DNA of 64,000 bases from Streptomyces sp. NBC_00440 (GTDB taxonomy: Bacteria > Actinomycetota > Actinomycetes > Streptomycetales > Streptomycetaceae): assembly GCF_036014215.1 (NCBI RefSeq), contig NZ_CP107921.1, forward strand, positions 4,150,001 through 4,214,000, written 5' to 3'. Each line of letters begins with the position of its first letter. Position 1 is the stretch's first letter. Position numbers and translations under genes: made by a program. A model generated the notes under the pieces. It was given only the letters and a program-made list of their open reading frames with translations. It had not been told where the DNA came from and searched no databases. Positions 54,471 to 63,022 of the stretch are shown piece after piece.

Positions 54471-55634
54471 GTGACCGTGGAGAGCACTGCCGCGACGCGC
54501 AAGCCGCGACGCAGCAGCAAGCGAGCCGGCGCCGCACGGACGCCGAAGGCGCCCGACGAGCCGCAGCTCGTACAGCTGCTGACGCCCGATGGCGAGCGCA
54601 TCGAGCACCCCGAGTACGAAGTGGATCTCACACCCGAAGAGCTGCGCGGTCTGTACCGGGACATGGTCCTGACCCGCCGTTTCGACGCCGAGGCCACCGC
54701 ACTCCAGCGCCAGGGCGAGCTGGGCCTGTGGGCCTCGCTGCTCGGCCAGGAGGCCGCCCAGATCGGATCGGGCCGGGCCCTGCGGGACGACGACTACGTC
54801 TTCCCGACCTACCGGGAGCACGGCGTGGCCTGGTGCCGCGGCGTCGACCCGACCAATCTGCTGGGCATGTTCCGCGGTGTGAACCACGGCGGCTGGGACC
54901 CCAACAGCAACAACTTCCACCTGTACACCATCGTCATCGGCTCGCAGACGCTGCACGCGACCGGGTACGCGATGGGGATCGTCAAGGACGGCGCGGACTC
55001 CGCGGTCGTCGCCTACTTCGGCGACGGCGCGTCCAGCCAGGGCGACGTGGCCGAGGCGTTCACCTTCTCGGCGGTCTACAACGCCCCGGTGGTCTTCTTC
55101 TGCCAGAACAACCAGTGGGCGATCTCCGAGCCCACCGAGAAGCAGATGCGGGTGCCGCTCTACCAGCGCGCCCAGGGCTTCGGCTTCCCCGGCGTCCGGG
55201 TCGACGGCAACGACGTACTGGCCTGTCTGGCCGTCACCAAGTCGGCTCTGGAGCGCGCCCGCCGGGGCGAGGGCCCCACGCTGGTCGAGGCGTACACCTA
55301 CCGGATGGGCGCCCACACCACGTCCGACGACCCCACCAAGTACCGCACGGACGACGAGCGGCAGGCGTGGGAGGCCAAGGACCCGATCCAGCGGCTGAAG
55401 ACGTACCTGGAGAAGCAGAAGTTCGCCGACGAGGCGTTCTTCACCGGCCTGGAGAGCGAGAGCGAGACGCTCGGCAAGCGGGTGCGGGAGGCTGTACGGG
55501 CGATGCCCGACCCGGACCCGATGGCCATGTTCGAGAACACCCACGCCGACGGCCACGCGCTCGTCGACGAGGAGCGCGCGCAGTTCGCCGCCTACCAGGC
55601 GTCCTTCGCGGACTCCGCCGAGGAGGGCAACTGA
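54471..55634 (+). CDS. bkdA: Branched-chain keto-acid dehydrogenase E1 alpha (operon 2)
   Basis: A 387-residue TPP-dependent E1 alpha subunit. It has LGLWASLLGQEAAQIGSGRAL, the TPP motif FGDGASSQGDVAEAFTFSAVYNAPVVFFCQNNQWAIS, and EAYTYRMGAHTTSDDPTKYR. The N-terminus is Lys/Arg/Ala-rich. GTG 54471 follows GGAGGAG. It is a clear paralogue of operon 1, with about the same gene order but no Lrp regulator next to it. Substrate (branched-chain acids versus pyruvate) is inferred from the family. Confidence 0.92.
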   Translation: MTVESTAATRKPRRSSKRAGAARTPKAPDEPQLVQLLTPDGERIEHPEYEVDLTPEELRGLYRDMVLTRRFDAEATALQRQGELGLWASLLGQEAAQIGSGRALRDDDYVFPTYREHGVAWCRGVDPTNLLGMFRGVNHGGWDPNSNNFHLYTIVIGSQTLHATGYAMGIVKDGADSAVVAYFGDGASSQGDVAEAFTFSAVYNAPVVFFCQNNQWAISEPTEKQMRVPLYQRAQGFGFPGVRVDGNDVLACLAVTKSALERARRGEGPTLVEAYTYRMGAHTTSDDPTKYRTDDERQAWEAKDPIQRLKTYLEKQKFADEAFFTGLESESETLGKRVREAVRAMPDPDPMAMFENTHADGHALVDEERAQFAAYQASFADSAEEGN

Positions 55635-55636
55635 TC

Positions 55637-56617
55637 ATGGCCGGAAAGAACATGAGCATCGCGAAGGCGCTCAACGAGTCGCTGCGCACGGCGCTCGACA
55701 CCGACCCCAAGGTCCTCATCATGGGAGAGGACGTCGGCAAGCTCGGCGGCGTCTTCCGGGTCACGGACGGGCTGCACAAGGACTTCGGCGAGGACCGGGT
55801 GATCGACACCCCGCTCGCCGAGTCCGGCATCGTCGGCACCGCGATCGGGCTGGCCCTGCGCGGCTACCGGCCGGTCGTGGAGATCCAGTTCGACGGCTTC
55901 GTCTTCCCCGCGTACGACCAGATCGTCACGCAGCTGGCGAAGATGTACGCGCGTGCGCTCGGCAAGATCAAACTGCCGGTCGTCGTCCGTATCCCGTACG
56001 GCGGCGGCATCGGCGCGGTCGAGCACCACAGCGAGTCGCCCGAGGCGCTCTTCGCGCACGTGGCGGGCCTGAAGGTCGTCTCGCCGTCCAACGCGTCGGA
56101 CGCGTACTGGATGATGCAGCAGGCCATCCAGAGCGACGACCCCGTCATCTTCTTCGAGCCGAAGCGGCGATACTGGGACAAGGGGGAGGTCGACACCGAC
56201 GCGATCCCGCACCCGCTGCACAAGGCGCGAGTGGCCCGTGAGGGCACCGACCTGACGCTGGCCGCGTACGGCCCGATGGTGAAGGTCTGCCTGGAGGCTG
56301 CGGCAGCGGCGGCCGAGGAGGGCAAGTCCGTCGAGGTCGTGGACCTGCGGTCGATGTCCCCGATCGACTTCGACAGCGTGCAGACCTCGGTGGAGAAGAC
56401 GCGCAGGCTGGTCGTGGTGCACGAGGCCCCGGTCTTCCTCGGTACGGGCGCGGAGATCGCCGCCCGGATCACCGAGCGGTGCTTCTATCACCTGGAGGCA
56501 CCGGTGCTGCGGGTCGGCGGGTACCACGTGCCGTACCCGCCGGCGCGCCTGGAGGACGAGTACCTGCCGGGCCTGGACAGGGTGCTCGACGCCGTCGACC
56601 GCTCGCTTGCGTACTGA
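55637..56617 (+). CDS. bkdB: Branched-chain keto-acid dehydrogenase E1 beta (operon 2)
   Basis: A 326-residue beta subunit with MGEDVGKLGGVFRVTDGLHKDFGEDR, DTPLAESGIVGTAIGLALRGYRPVVEIQFDGF and RIPYGGGIGAVEHHSESPEA. It begins two bases after the alpha stop with an AGGAGGG site inside the previous gene, and is the same length as its paralogue within eight residues. Confidence 0.94.
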   Translation: MAGKNMSIAKALNESLRTALDTDPKVLIMGEDVGKLGGVFRVTDGLHKDFGEDRVIDTPLAESGIVGTAIGLALRGYRPVVEIQFDGFVFPAYDQIVTQLAKMYARALGKIKLPVVVRIPYGGGIGAVEHHSESPEALFAHVAGLKVVSPSNASDAYWMMQQAIQSDDPVIFFEPKRRYWDKGEVDTDAIPHPLHKARVAREGTDLTLAAYGPMVKVCLEAAAAAAEEGKSVEVVDLRSMSPIDFDSVQTSVEKTRRLVVVHEAPVFLGTGAEIAARITERCFYHLEAPVLRVGGYHVPYPPARLEDEYLPGLDRVLDAVDRSLAY

Positions 56618-56631
56618 GGAGCGCCGTGACC

Positions 56632-58080
56632 ATGACTGATATCGCGATCCCGGTCCGGGAGTTCAAGATGCCCGACGTGGGCGAGGGACTCACCGAGGCG
56701 GAGATCCTCAAGTGGTACGTCGCGCCCGGTGACACGGTCACCGACGGCCAGGTCGTGTGCGAGGTCGAGACGGCGAAGGCGGCCGTGGAGCTGCCCATTC
56801 CGTTCGACGGTGTGGTGCGCGAGCTGCGCTTTCCGGAGGGCACCACGGTCGATGTCGGCCAGGTGATCATCACGGTGGGGGCACCGGGTTCGGAGCAGGA
56901 GCCGGCCGCCGTCCCGCAGCAGATCGAGCAGCCCGCCGAACAGGACGCCGCACAGGAGGCAGGGCAGGATTCCGGGCAGGAGGCGCAGCCCGCCGCCCGC
57001 CAGCCGGTCCTGGTCGGGTACGGGGTCTCGGAGGCGTCGACCAAGCGCCGGGCGCGCAAGAGCGCGGCGCCGGAGCCGGAGGCCGCGCCGGAGGGCACGT
57101 ACTACGCTCCGCCCGCCGCCGCACCGGTCGCCGCTGCGCCGGTCGCGGCGCCGGTCAACGGCCACACCGTGTCCCGCCCGCTGGCCAAGCCGCCGGTCCG
57201 CAAGCTGGCCAAGGACCTCGGCATCGACCTGACCACGGTCACGCCTTCGGGCCCGGACGGGATCATCACCCGCGAGGACGTCCACGCGGCCGTGGCCCCG
57301 GCGGCGCAGGAACCGGCGCAGGCCGCGGCCCCGGAGCAGGCGGCCGTCGCGGCCCCTGCCCCGTCCGTCCCGTCCGATGCCCGGGAGACCCGTATCCCCG
57401 TCAAGGGCGTACGGAAGGCCACCGCGCAGGCGATGGTCGGCAGCGCCTTCACCGCGCCGCACGTCACCGAGTTCGTCACGGTCGACGTCACCCGCACGAT
57501 GAAGCTCGTCGCCGAACTGAAGACCGACAAGGCCTTCGAGGGGCTGCGGGCCAACCCGCTGCTCCTGATCGCCAAGGCGCTGCTGGTCGCGATCAAGCGG
57601 AACCCGGAGGTCAACTCCGCCTGGGACGAAGACAACCAGGAGATCGTCCAGAAGCACTACGTCAACCTGGGCATCGCGGCGGCGACCCCGCGCGGCCTGC
57701 TCGTCCCGAACATCAAGGACGCGCACGCCAAGACGCTGCCCGAACTGGCCGGTGCGCTGGGCGAACTGGTCGCCACGGCCCGCGAGGGCAAGACGTCCCC
57801 GGCGGCGATGCAGGGCGGGACGGTGACCATCACCAACGTCGGCGTCTTCGGCGTCGACACCGGTACGCCGATCATCAACCCGGGCGAGTCCGCGATCCTC
57901 GCGGTCGGCGCGATCAAGCTCCAGCCGTGGGTTCACAAGGGCAAGGTGAAGCCCCGTCAGGTCACCACGCTGGCGCTCTCCTTCGACCACCGTCTGGTCG
58001 ACGGTGAACTCGGCTCGAAGGTGCTCGCGGATGTCGCGGCGATCCTGGAGCAGCCGAAGCGGCTGATCACCTGGGCGTAG
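56632..58080 (+). CDS. bkdC: Branched-chain keto-acid dehydrogenase E2 (operon 2)
   Basis: A 482-residue dihydrolipoyl acyltransferase. The lipoyl domain has VETAKAAVELP, the subunit-binding domain RKLAKDLGIDLTTVTPSGPDGIITRED, and the catalytic domain ends SFDHRLVDGELGSKVL with the active-site histidine. Linkers are Ala/Pro/Glu-rich. Starts at ATG 56632 or GTG 56626 are both possible; GAGGAG lies upstream. A terminator follows at 58108. Confidence 0.93.
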   Translation: MTDIAIPVREFKMPDVGEGLTEAEILKWYVAPGDTVTDGQVVCEVETAKAAVELPIPFDGVVRELRFPEGTTVDVGQVIITVGAPGSEQEPAAVPQQIEQPAEQDAAQEAGQDSGQEAQPAARQPVLVGYGVSEASTKRRARKSAAPEPEAAPEGTYYAPPAAAPVAAAPVAAPVNGHTVSRPLAKPPVRKLAKDLGIDLTTVTPSGPDGIITREDVHAAVAPAAQEPAQAAAPEQAAVAAPAPSVPSDARETRIPVKGVRKATAQAMVGSAFTAPHVTEFVTVDVTRTMKLVAELKTDKAFEGLRANPLLLIAKALLVAIKRNPEVNSAWDEDNQEIVQKHYVNLGIAAATPRGLLVPNIKDAHAKTLPELAGALGELVATAREGKTSPAAMQGGTVTITNVGVFGVDTGTPIINPGESAILAVGAIKLQPWVHKGKVKPRQVTTLALSFDHRLVDGELGSKVLADVAAILEQPKRLITWA

Positions 58081-58107
58081 CCGGGCGCAGTGGCCCGAGC
58101 AGCTGAA

Positions 58108-58140
58108 CGGCCCCCGGACGCGCGGTGCGTCCGGGGGCCG
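58108..58140 (+). terminator. Terminator of bkd operon 2
   Basis: CGGCCCCCGGACGC and GCGTCCGGGGGCCG form a perfect 14-bp stem around GCGGT, 27 bases after the E2 stop. There is no T-run, as is common in this genus. Confidence 0.8.
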
Positions 58141-58142
58141 CG

Positions 58143-58319
58143 CTGTGCCGCGACGTCGGCTGTGGCCTCCTGGTCCCGGGCACCCTTGAGCCCGGCGAGC
58201 TGGACGGCGAGCACGCCGACACCACCGGCGGCGCCCCCGATCAAGACGGTGTCGTCAGCCTTCACATCGGCCGCTGCGAGCGCCGCCGAGGCGGTCATCC
58301 CCGCCACCGAGAGCGCATC
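58143..58319 (-). pseudogene. Relic of a quinone-oxidoreductase-like gene (internal fragment)
   Basis: About 59 residues of a medium-chain oxidoreductase remain on the minus strand, including the nucleotide-binding loop in DDTVLIGGAAGGVGVLAVQLAG. The N-terminal half (which should lie to the right) and the C-terminal end are missing. It abuts exactly a fragment of a TetR gene on the plus strand, consistent with one deletion across an old divergent pair. Confidence 0.75.
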
Positions 58320-58532
58320 GCAACGACTCGCTGACGCCGCTCTCGAACTGTTCGCGGAGCGCGGGTACGGGAACACGACCGTGCTCGACATCGCGAAGCG
58401 CGCCGGACTCGCCAAGAGCTCGCCATGAAGATGGCCTACGAGCGGTGGAGCGACCCGGGCAAGACCGGTGAGTTCGGCGACATCGCCCGGCACGCCCTCG
58501 GTGAAGTGTGGTCCGCTGTCCCGACCGTGTGA
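58318..58532 (+). pseudogene. Relic of a TetR-family regulator gene (frameshifted, internally deleted)
   Basis: Residues for an HTH (RLADAALELFAERGYGNTTVLDIAKRAGLAKSS) are readable at 58318-58425, then the frame stops. A C-terminal TetR-like tail (MAYERWSDPGKTGEFGDIARHALGEVWSAV) continues in another frame at 58425-58532. The middle of the protein is missing. It is a broken gene, not a functional repressor. Confidence 0.75.
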
Positions 58533-58538
58533 GAGGCG

Positions 58539-58949
58539 CTACGGGCAGATCAACGCTACGGGCTGCACGTCCAGTTCGGCCCAGACGGCCTTGCCCACGG
58601 TCAGGGTCTGTACGTCCCAGCGGGCCGCGACCGTATCGACGATGAGCAGCCCGCGCCCGAACTGGTCGTCGGGGTCGGCGACCCGTGGCACTGGCAGCCG
58701 TTCCCCGCGAGGGTCCGTCACCGCGATCCGGAGAGTGTTCCCCCCGAGCGTGACGTCGACCCGGAAGAGCCGGTCCCGCAGACACCCGTGCAGCACGGCG
58801 TTCCCGCAGAGTTCACCGGCCACGAGCGCGGCGTCACCGGCGAGTTCGGGGTGTCCCCAGTCGGCGACGAGCGAGGCGACGCGTCTGCGGGCCAGGGGGA
58901 CGCTGCGCGGGTACGGGGGGTAGCTGACCTTGTCGTGCCGGACGGTCAT
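58539..58949 (-). CDS. Histidine-kinase-like ATPase (RsbW/anti-sigma type)
   Basis: A 136-residue GHKL ATPase domain protein: SVPLARRRVASLVADWG, ELCGNAVLHG (N box), VTDPRGERLP (G1), GRGLLIVDTVAARW (G2). Such stand-alone ATPases act as anti-sigma or anti-anti-sigma switches in Streptomyces. ATG 58949 has a strong GAGGAGG site. It is divergent from the XRE/DUF397 pair, a common three-gene arrangement. Confidence 0.88.
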   Translation of the reverse strand: MTVRHDKVSYPPYPRSVPLARRRVASLVADWGHPELAGDAALVAGELCGNAVLHGCLRDRLFRVDVTLGGNTLRIAVTDPRGERLPVPRVADPDDQFGRGLLIVDTVAARWDVQTLTVGKAVWAELDVQPVALICP

Positions 58950-59176
58950 GACACGTGCCTCCTCATGCGAGTGCGGCGGTGGCATCGCCGCGCCGGCCGG
59001 GCAGGCCGGAGCGGTGCACTTCCGCCAACTGGCGCCGCTGTGCGAGCGGTTGAGTACTGACCGTAGCGGTGCGACTTGCAGGGCAGCAAGTTGTTCGGGC
59101 AGAAAGTTCTCTGTCCTTGTTGTGCTGCGCCTGGGGCGACAGCAAACTGAAGCGAATCGCGGGGAAGGGACGGCAC

Positions 59177-60058
59177 ATGGCCGGTACGAGTCCTGACCGA
59201 GGCAGGACGGTCTCCACCGTCCTGGGACGACGCCTCGGGGGCGAGCTGCTACGAATGCGCGAGGCGAGTGACCTGCGCCAGTCGCACGCGGCTGACGCGC
59301 TGACGGCATCCGTTGCCAAGGTCGCGAAGATAGAGCGCGGACTTGTGCCGGTGCGTGATCCGGATGTCCGCGCTTTGTGTCATCTGTACGGCAATGACGA
59401 CCCGGAGGCTCTCAGCCGGCTGCTGGCCCTTGCCAAGACGGACCGGGAACGGCGCAAGGCGCATGGGTGGTGGAACCAGTATCCGCAGCTCCAGGCGATG
59501 GGCGAGTACGTGGCGCTGGAGGACATCGCGACCCTCGTACGCACTTGGCAACTGGCCGTGGTCCCAGGTCTGCTCCAGACTGCCGACTACGCACGCGCCC
59601 TCGCGGTGGGCAACGGCTCCTGGTCCGACCTCGATGAGATCGACCCGTTCGTCGAGTCCCGCATGGCGCGCAAGGCGCGGCTCGTAGGAGAGCACCCGCT
59701 GGAACTGTGGGCGGTCGTCAGCGAGGGCTGTTTGCGGCAGCTCGTCGGCGGCCGGGAGGTCATGCGCGAGCAGCTTGGCCATTTGCTGGACATGACACGA
59801 CAGCCGCACGTGAAGTTGCAGGTGGTGCCGTACCTCGCTGGTGCTCATCCGGGGATGACCAGCGCCTTCACGATTGTTTCGTTCGCCGAACCGGGTGCGC
59901 TCGACGTGGTGCACATGGACACCACGTCGACCACTCTGTGGTTGGAGGGCGATACTGATGCCGCGCTTCACGGCCAACTGTTCGAGCGGATCACCCGGTT
60001 GGGGCTGGCTCAGCGCACTTCGGTCAGGCTGGTAGAGAGCATTCTCAAGGAGCTGTAG
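59177..60058 (+). CDS. XRE-family regulator with DUF5753
   Basis: A 293-residue regulator. The N-terminal HTH (LGRRLGGELLRMREASDLRQSHAADALTASVAKVAKIERGLVPV) is followed by the DUF5753 domain (YVALEDIATLVRTWQLAVVPGLLQTADYARAL, FVESRMARKARL, EGCLRQLVGGREVMREQLGHLL). This is the WhiJ/BldB-partner group; the next gene encodes a DUF397 protein. ATG 59177 has GGGGAAGGG upstream. Target genes unknown. Confidence 0.92.
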   Translation: MAGTSPDRGRTVSTVLGRRLGGELLRMREASDLRQSHAADALTASVAKVAKIERGLVPVRDPDVRALCHLYGNDDPEALSRLLALAKTDRERRKAHGWWNQYPQLQAMGEYVALEDIATLVRTWQLAVVPGLLQTADYARALAVGNGSWSDLDEIDPFVESRMARKARLVGEHPLELWAVVSEGCLRQLVGGREVMREQLGHLLDMTRQPHVKLQVVPYLAGAHPGMTSAFTIVSFAEPGALDVVHMDTTSTTLWLEGDTDAALHGQLFERITRLGLAQRTSVRLVESILKEL

Positions 60059-60061
60059 CGC

Positions 60062-60250
60062 GTGACCCCGTTCGAGTTCGTCAAGTCCAGCTTCAGCGGG
60101 GGCAACGCTGGGCAAGAGTGCGTCGAGGTCGCGCTGAACGTAACCGGCACCGTGGCTGTACGCGACTCCAAAGACACCGCAGGCCCCGTCGTCCAGGTCT
60201 CGCCCGCCGCCTGGGCCGCCTTCCGGTCAGGCGTGACGGGCGAGCCGTAG
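60062..60250 (+). CDS. DUF397 small protein
   Basis: A 62-residue protein with the family layout FVKSSFSGGNAGQECVEVAL...VAVRDSKDTAGPVVQVSPAAWAAF. DUF397 proteins partner XRE/DUF5753 regulators and modulate their DNA binding. GTG 60062 is four bases after the XRE stop. A terminator hairpin follows. Confidence 0.93.
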   Translation: MTPFEFVKSSFSGGNAGQECVEVALNVTGTVAVRDSKDTAGPVVQVSPAAWAAFRSGVTGEP

Positions 60251-60278
60251 GCGACCTGGTGCGGCGGGGCGGCCGACA

Positions 60279-60311
60279 GCTTCCCCGGCGTGCGCGCTCC
60301 GTCGGGGAAGC
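60279..60311. terminator. Terminator between DUF397 gene and the convergent small secreted-protein gene
   Basis: GCTTCCCCG pairs with CGGGGAAGC around a 15-base loop. Confidence 0.6.
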
Positions 60312-60339
60312 CGGCAGGGCCGTCAGCCCTCTTGGGGGA

Positions 60340-60582
60340 TCAGTTGGCGTAGTACGGCGTCAGCTCGTAGGTATTGCCGTCCTGGTCCTCCATACAGGCG
60401 AAGCCCACGATCGTGCCATCCTTCTGCAGAGCGTTGCCCCAGTCGGTGCAGTCCTGAATGGTTCCGTTCCCCTTGATGTCCGCGCCCTGCCGCGGCGTCG
60501 CCTGAGCCACGCCGGCAGCGACGCCGGAGAACGCCAGAATGCTGGCGCCGACAACTACGGCCTTCTTCAAGGTCTTCTGCAT
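60340..60582 (-). CDS. Small secreted protein, unknown family
   Basis: An 80-residue product. A signal peptide (KKAVVVGASILAFSGVAAGVAQA, cleavage expected near residue 28) leaves a mature domain of about 52 residues with two cysteines (in DCTDW and ACMED), which may form a disulfide. GGGAG lies nine bases before ATG 60582. I do not recognise the family. It has its own intergenic region and no partner gene. Confidence 0.75.
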   Translation of the reverse strand: MQKTLKKAVVVGASILAFSGVAAGVAQATPRQGADIKGNGTIQDCTDWGNALQKDGTIVGFACMEDQDGNTYELTPYYAN

Positions 60583-60983
60583 TGTTCGCTCCCTTTCGCC
60601 TGAGGGCACATACGCCAGAAGGCGCACGGCCGCTGGGTGGGGTCGGGTGCGGGTCATCACGAATTCGCCGTACGGATCCGAGTCGCCATGGCATGGCCCC
60701 GGGAAGTGCTGACGTGCGGGATACGCCTCGCACCCGGTGCGGCCAGGTGTCCCGACCGCACAAAGCACCGGTGCGCTCCGGGATTTCCCGGAGCATTTGC
60801 ATTCGATCACACCAGCAACTGCCGCCCCAAGGTTCGACAAGCTCTGTGACACGCCTCTGACAATTGACGAAGGAGGGCGTGTCCTGGGGCGCGCGTGAGG
60901 GGCGATCCGTGAACCGGCCTGGTTCCAGCGCGCTTCGTGGACCACGGGCGGTCGGCCACCACAGGCGGTCGGCCGGAACCGCC
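60583..60983. other. Intergenic region upstream of the small secreted-protein gene
   Basis: A 401-base gap. It holds the hairpin GCTCCGGG-ATTT-CCCGGAGC (60775-60794) and a direct repeat GCGGTCGGCC near 60949 and 60965. AAGGAGG followed by GTG at 60879 looks like a translation start, but its frame runs antisense into the next gene, so I do not call it. Confidence 0.5.
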
Positions 60984-61892
60984 TCAGAACTGTCGAGTTG
61001 GCTCCTTGGAAACGCCGGCGCTGTTCGCGTGCGGCGTCCGGTCGTCGGTCACCTGCCGGAGGAGCGCGAGGGCCTCTTCGGAAGAGGAACCGGCGGGGGT
61101 GGTGCACACGATGAGCGCCTGGTCCGGTGAGCGGGCGACGGACAGGGTCTGCTGGGTCACCGTCACGCTGCCGACGACGGGGTGGTGCAGATCGTAGGAG
61201 GCGGCGTCGCACGGCTCCACGCGGTGGTCCGCCCACAGCGCGACGAACTCCGGGCTCTTCATCGTCAGTTCACCGATCAGTTCGGCGAGCAGCGGGTCGT
61301 CCGGGTGCCTGCCGACGGCGATGCGCAGATTGCCGACCACGGCGCGGGCCTTGCGCGTCCAGTTCGTGTACAGCTCCCGGCAGTGCGGGTCCAGGAACAG
61401 GATCCGGGTCATGTTCGGGCGTCGCGCCGGGTCGTCCGGGCCGAGCAGGTCCAGGTGGCCCGCGAGCAGAGCGTGCCCGAGGGCGTTCCAGGCCAGTACG
61501 TCCGTACGGCGGCCGAGCACTATCGCCGGGACGCCGTCGACGGCGCGGAGGAGGTCGCGGGTTTCGTCGGCGAGCTTCTCGGGGCGCGGACGGCGCAGCC
61601 GGGGCGTGTGACGGGCGGCGCCGGCGAGCCGGTCGAGGTGCTCGCGCTCCGGGGCGTCGAGCTGGAGAGCGCGGGCGATCGCGCCGAGCACCTCGGCCGA
61701 CGCCCCGCGGGACAGGCCCTGTTCGAGCCGTGCGTAGTACGAGACGCTGACGCCCGCCAGCTGGGCCACTTCCTCGCGGCGGAGCCCGGCCACCCGCCTG
61801 CGGGGCCCGAGGTCGCGCAGGCCGACGTCCGCGGGGCGCAGCCGCGCGCGTCGGGCTTGGAGGAAGGTGCCGAGCGGTCCGGGTTCGGTCAT
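60984..61892 (-). CDS. XRE-family regulator with MmyB-type ligand domain
   Basis: A 302-residue regulator. The N-terminal HTH reads LGTFLQARRARLRPADVG...RRVAGLRREEVAQLAGVSVSYYARLEQGLSRGASAEVLGAIARAL. The C-terminal MmyB-like domain has AIVLGRRTDVLAWNALGHALL, RILFLDPHCRELYTNWTRKARAVVGNLR and HPVVGSVTVTQQTL. These regulators often control a divergent enzyme gene, here the MBL hydrolase. ATG 61892 is chosen; GTG 61895 is possible. Confidence 0.92.
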   Translation of the reverse strand: MTEPGPLGTFLQARRARLRPADVGLRDLGPRRRVAGLRREEVAQLAGVSVSYYARLEQGLSRGASAEVLGAIARALQLDAPEREHLDRLAGAARHTPRLRRPRPEKLADETRDLLRAVDGVPAIVLGRRTDVLAWNALGHALLAGHLDLLGPDDPARRPNMTRILFLDPHCRELYTNWTRKARAVVGNLRIAVGRHPDDPLLAELIGELTMKSPEFVALWADHRVEPCDAASYDLHHPVVGSVTVTQQTLSVARSPDQALIVCTTPAGSSSEEALALLRQVTDDRTPHANSAGVSKEPTRQF

Positions 61893-61930
61893 CACCCCAG
61901 TATTCGGTGCGCGACCGGATCCCAGCCACA

Positions 61931-61941
61931 CCCTGCCAGGG
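61931..61941. promoter_or_regulatory. Candidate operator in the XRE/MBL divergent region
   Basis: CCCTGCCAGGG is an 11-bp palindrome midway between the two divergent starts. TAGGAC next to it resembles a -10 element for the MBL gene. Assignment to the XRE regulator is inferred. Confidence 0.45.
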
Positions 61942-62030
61942 GTAGGACAACCCGGGAGTGGTGCGTACCCGTCCGCCTGCCCAGGCTTGGTCTCATTCGG
62001 CCACACACCCCGGACCCGAGGAGCGGACAC

Positions 62031-62960
62031 ATGGATCAGAACCCGGATCAGAACCCGGATCAGCTCACCCTTGGCGACGTCACCGTCACCCGCATCAAAG
62101 AGTTCTACGGCTCGGTCGGGATGCCCCCGGCCCAGTTCTTTCCGGACAGCCAGAACGGCTCGTGGGACGAGCACCGCGCCTGGCTGGCGCCCGACTTCTG
62201 GAACCCGGAGACGGACGAGTGCCATTCGGCGCTCCAGTCCTGGCTGCTGCGCAGCGAGGGACGCACCATCCTCATCGACACCGGCGTGGGCAACCACAAG
62301 GAGCGGCCCTACGCACCGGTGTGGAGCCGCCTGGACACCAACTACCTCGACAACCTCGCCGCCGCCGGGGTGCGGCCCGAGGACATCGACATCGTGGTCA
62401 ACACCCATCTGCACATCGATCATGTCGGCTGGAACACCCGCCTCGAAGGCCGGGACTGGGTCCCGACCTTCCCCAACGCCACGTACCTGATGAACCGGCG
62501 GGACTTCGACTTCTGGGACCCGGCCAACGAGAACAAGTCCGTACTGGGCCGCGGGAACCAGAACGTCTTCGAGGACAGCGTCACGCCGGTCCACCAGGCG
62601 GGACTCACCCACCTGTGGGAGGACACGTACCGGATCGACAAGAACCTTCGTCTCGAACTTGCTCCCGGGCACACCCCCGGCTCGTCCGTGCTCACCCTGG
62701 AATCCGGCGGCGACCGGGCGTTGTTCGTCGGGGACCTGGTGCACACCGCGCTGCAGATCGCCGAGCCCGAGACCAACTCCTGCTTCTGCGAGGACCCGCT
62801 GGAATCCCGCGCCACCCGGCGCAAGCTGCTCGGCCGCGCCGCCGAGAACAACGCGCTGGTGTTCCCGGCGCACTTCGGCGGCCGAGGTGCCGCGGAGGTC
62901 ACCCGCACCGGGTCGAAGTTCGCGATCAAGGAGTGGGCGCCCCTCTCCCGCCTCGCCTGA
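62031..62960 (+). CDS. Metallo-beta-lactamase-fold hydrolase
   Basis: A 309-residue MBL hydrolase. The zinc motif THLHIDHVG is complete, with further ligands in APGHTPGSS, FVGDLVH and FPAHFGG. The N-terminus repeats DQNP. Similar enzymes include lactonases and arylsulfate- or glyoxalase-type hydrolases; the substrate is not evident. GAGGAG precedes ATG 62031. It is divergent from the XRE regulator, and the next gene in the same direction is a carboxylesterase, so the two may act on one substrate. Confidence 0.9.
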   Translation: MDQNPDQNPDQLTLGDVTVTRIKEFYGSVGMPPAQFFPDSQNGSWDEHRAWLAPDFWNPETDECHSALQSWLLRSEGRTILIDTGVGNHKERPYAPVWSRLDTNYLDNLAAAGVRPEDIDIVVNTHLHIDHVGWNTRLEGRDWVPTFPNATYLMNRRDFDFWDPANENKSVLGRGNQNVFEDSVTPVHQAGLTHLWEDTYRIDKNLRLELAPGHTPGSSVLTLESGGDRALFVGDLVHTALQIAEPETNSCFCEDPLESRATRRKLLGRAAENNALVFPAHFGGRGAAEVTRTGSKFAIKEWAPLSRLA

Positions 62961-62965
62961 CGCCC

Positions 62966-63016
62966 CTCCACACAGGAAGAGCCGCATCTCCCGATGCCCG
63001 CTCCACACAGGAAGAG
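62966..63016. repeat. Duplicated 16-bp element carrying a ribosome-binding site
   Basis: CTCCACACAGGAAGAG occurs at 62966-62981 and again at 63001-63016, 35 bp apart, both before the esterase. The second copy provides the AGGAAGAG site for GTG 63023; the first could serve a 17-codon leader starting ATG 62994. Confidence 0.7.
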
Positions 63017-63022
63017 TCTCCC

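Noticed and set aside
58318..58532. Functional TetR regulator of the ATPase/XRE cluster
   Set aside because: The HTH frame stops after about 36 residues, the tail is in another frame, and the ligand domain is missing.
60864..61130. Small plus-strand gene starting near 60879 after AAGGAGG
   Set aside because: The frame continues antisense into the XRE/MmyB gene and gives an Arg/Gly-rich product; the AAGGAGG is noted only in the intergenic entry.
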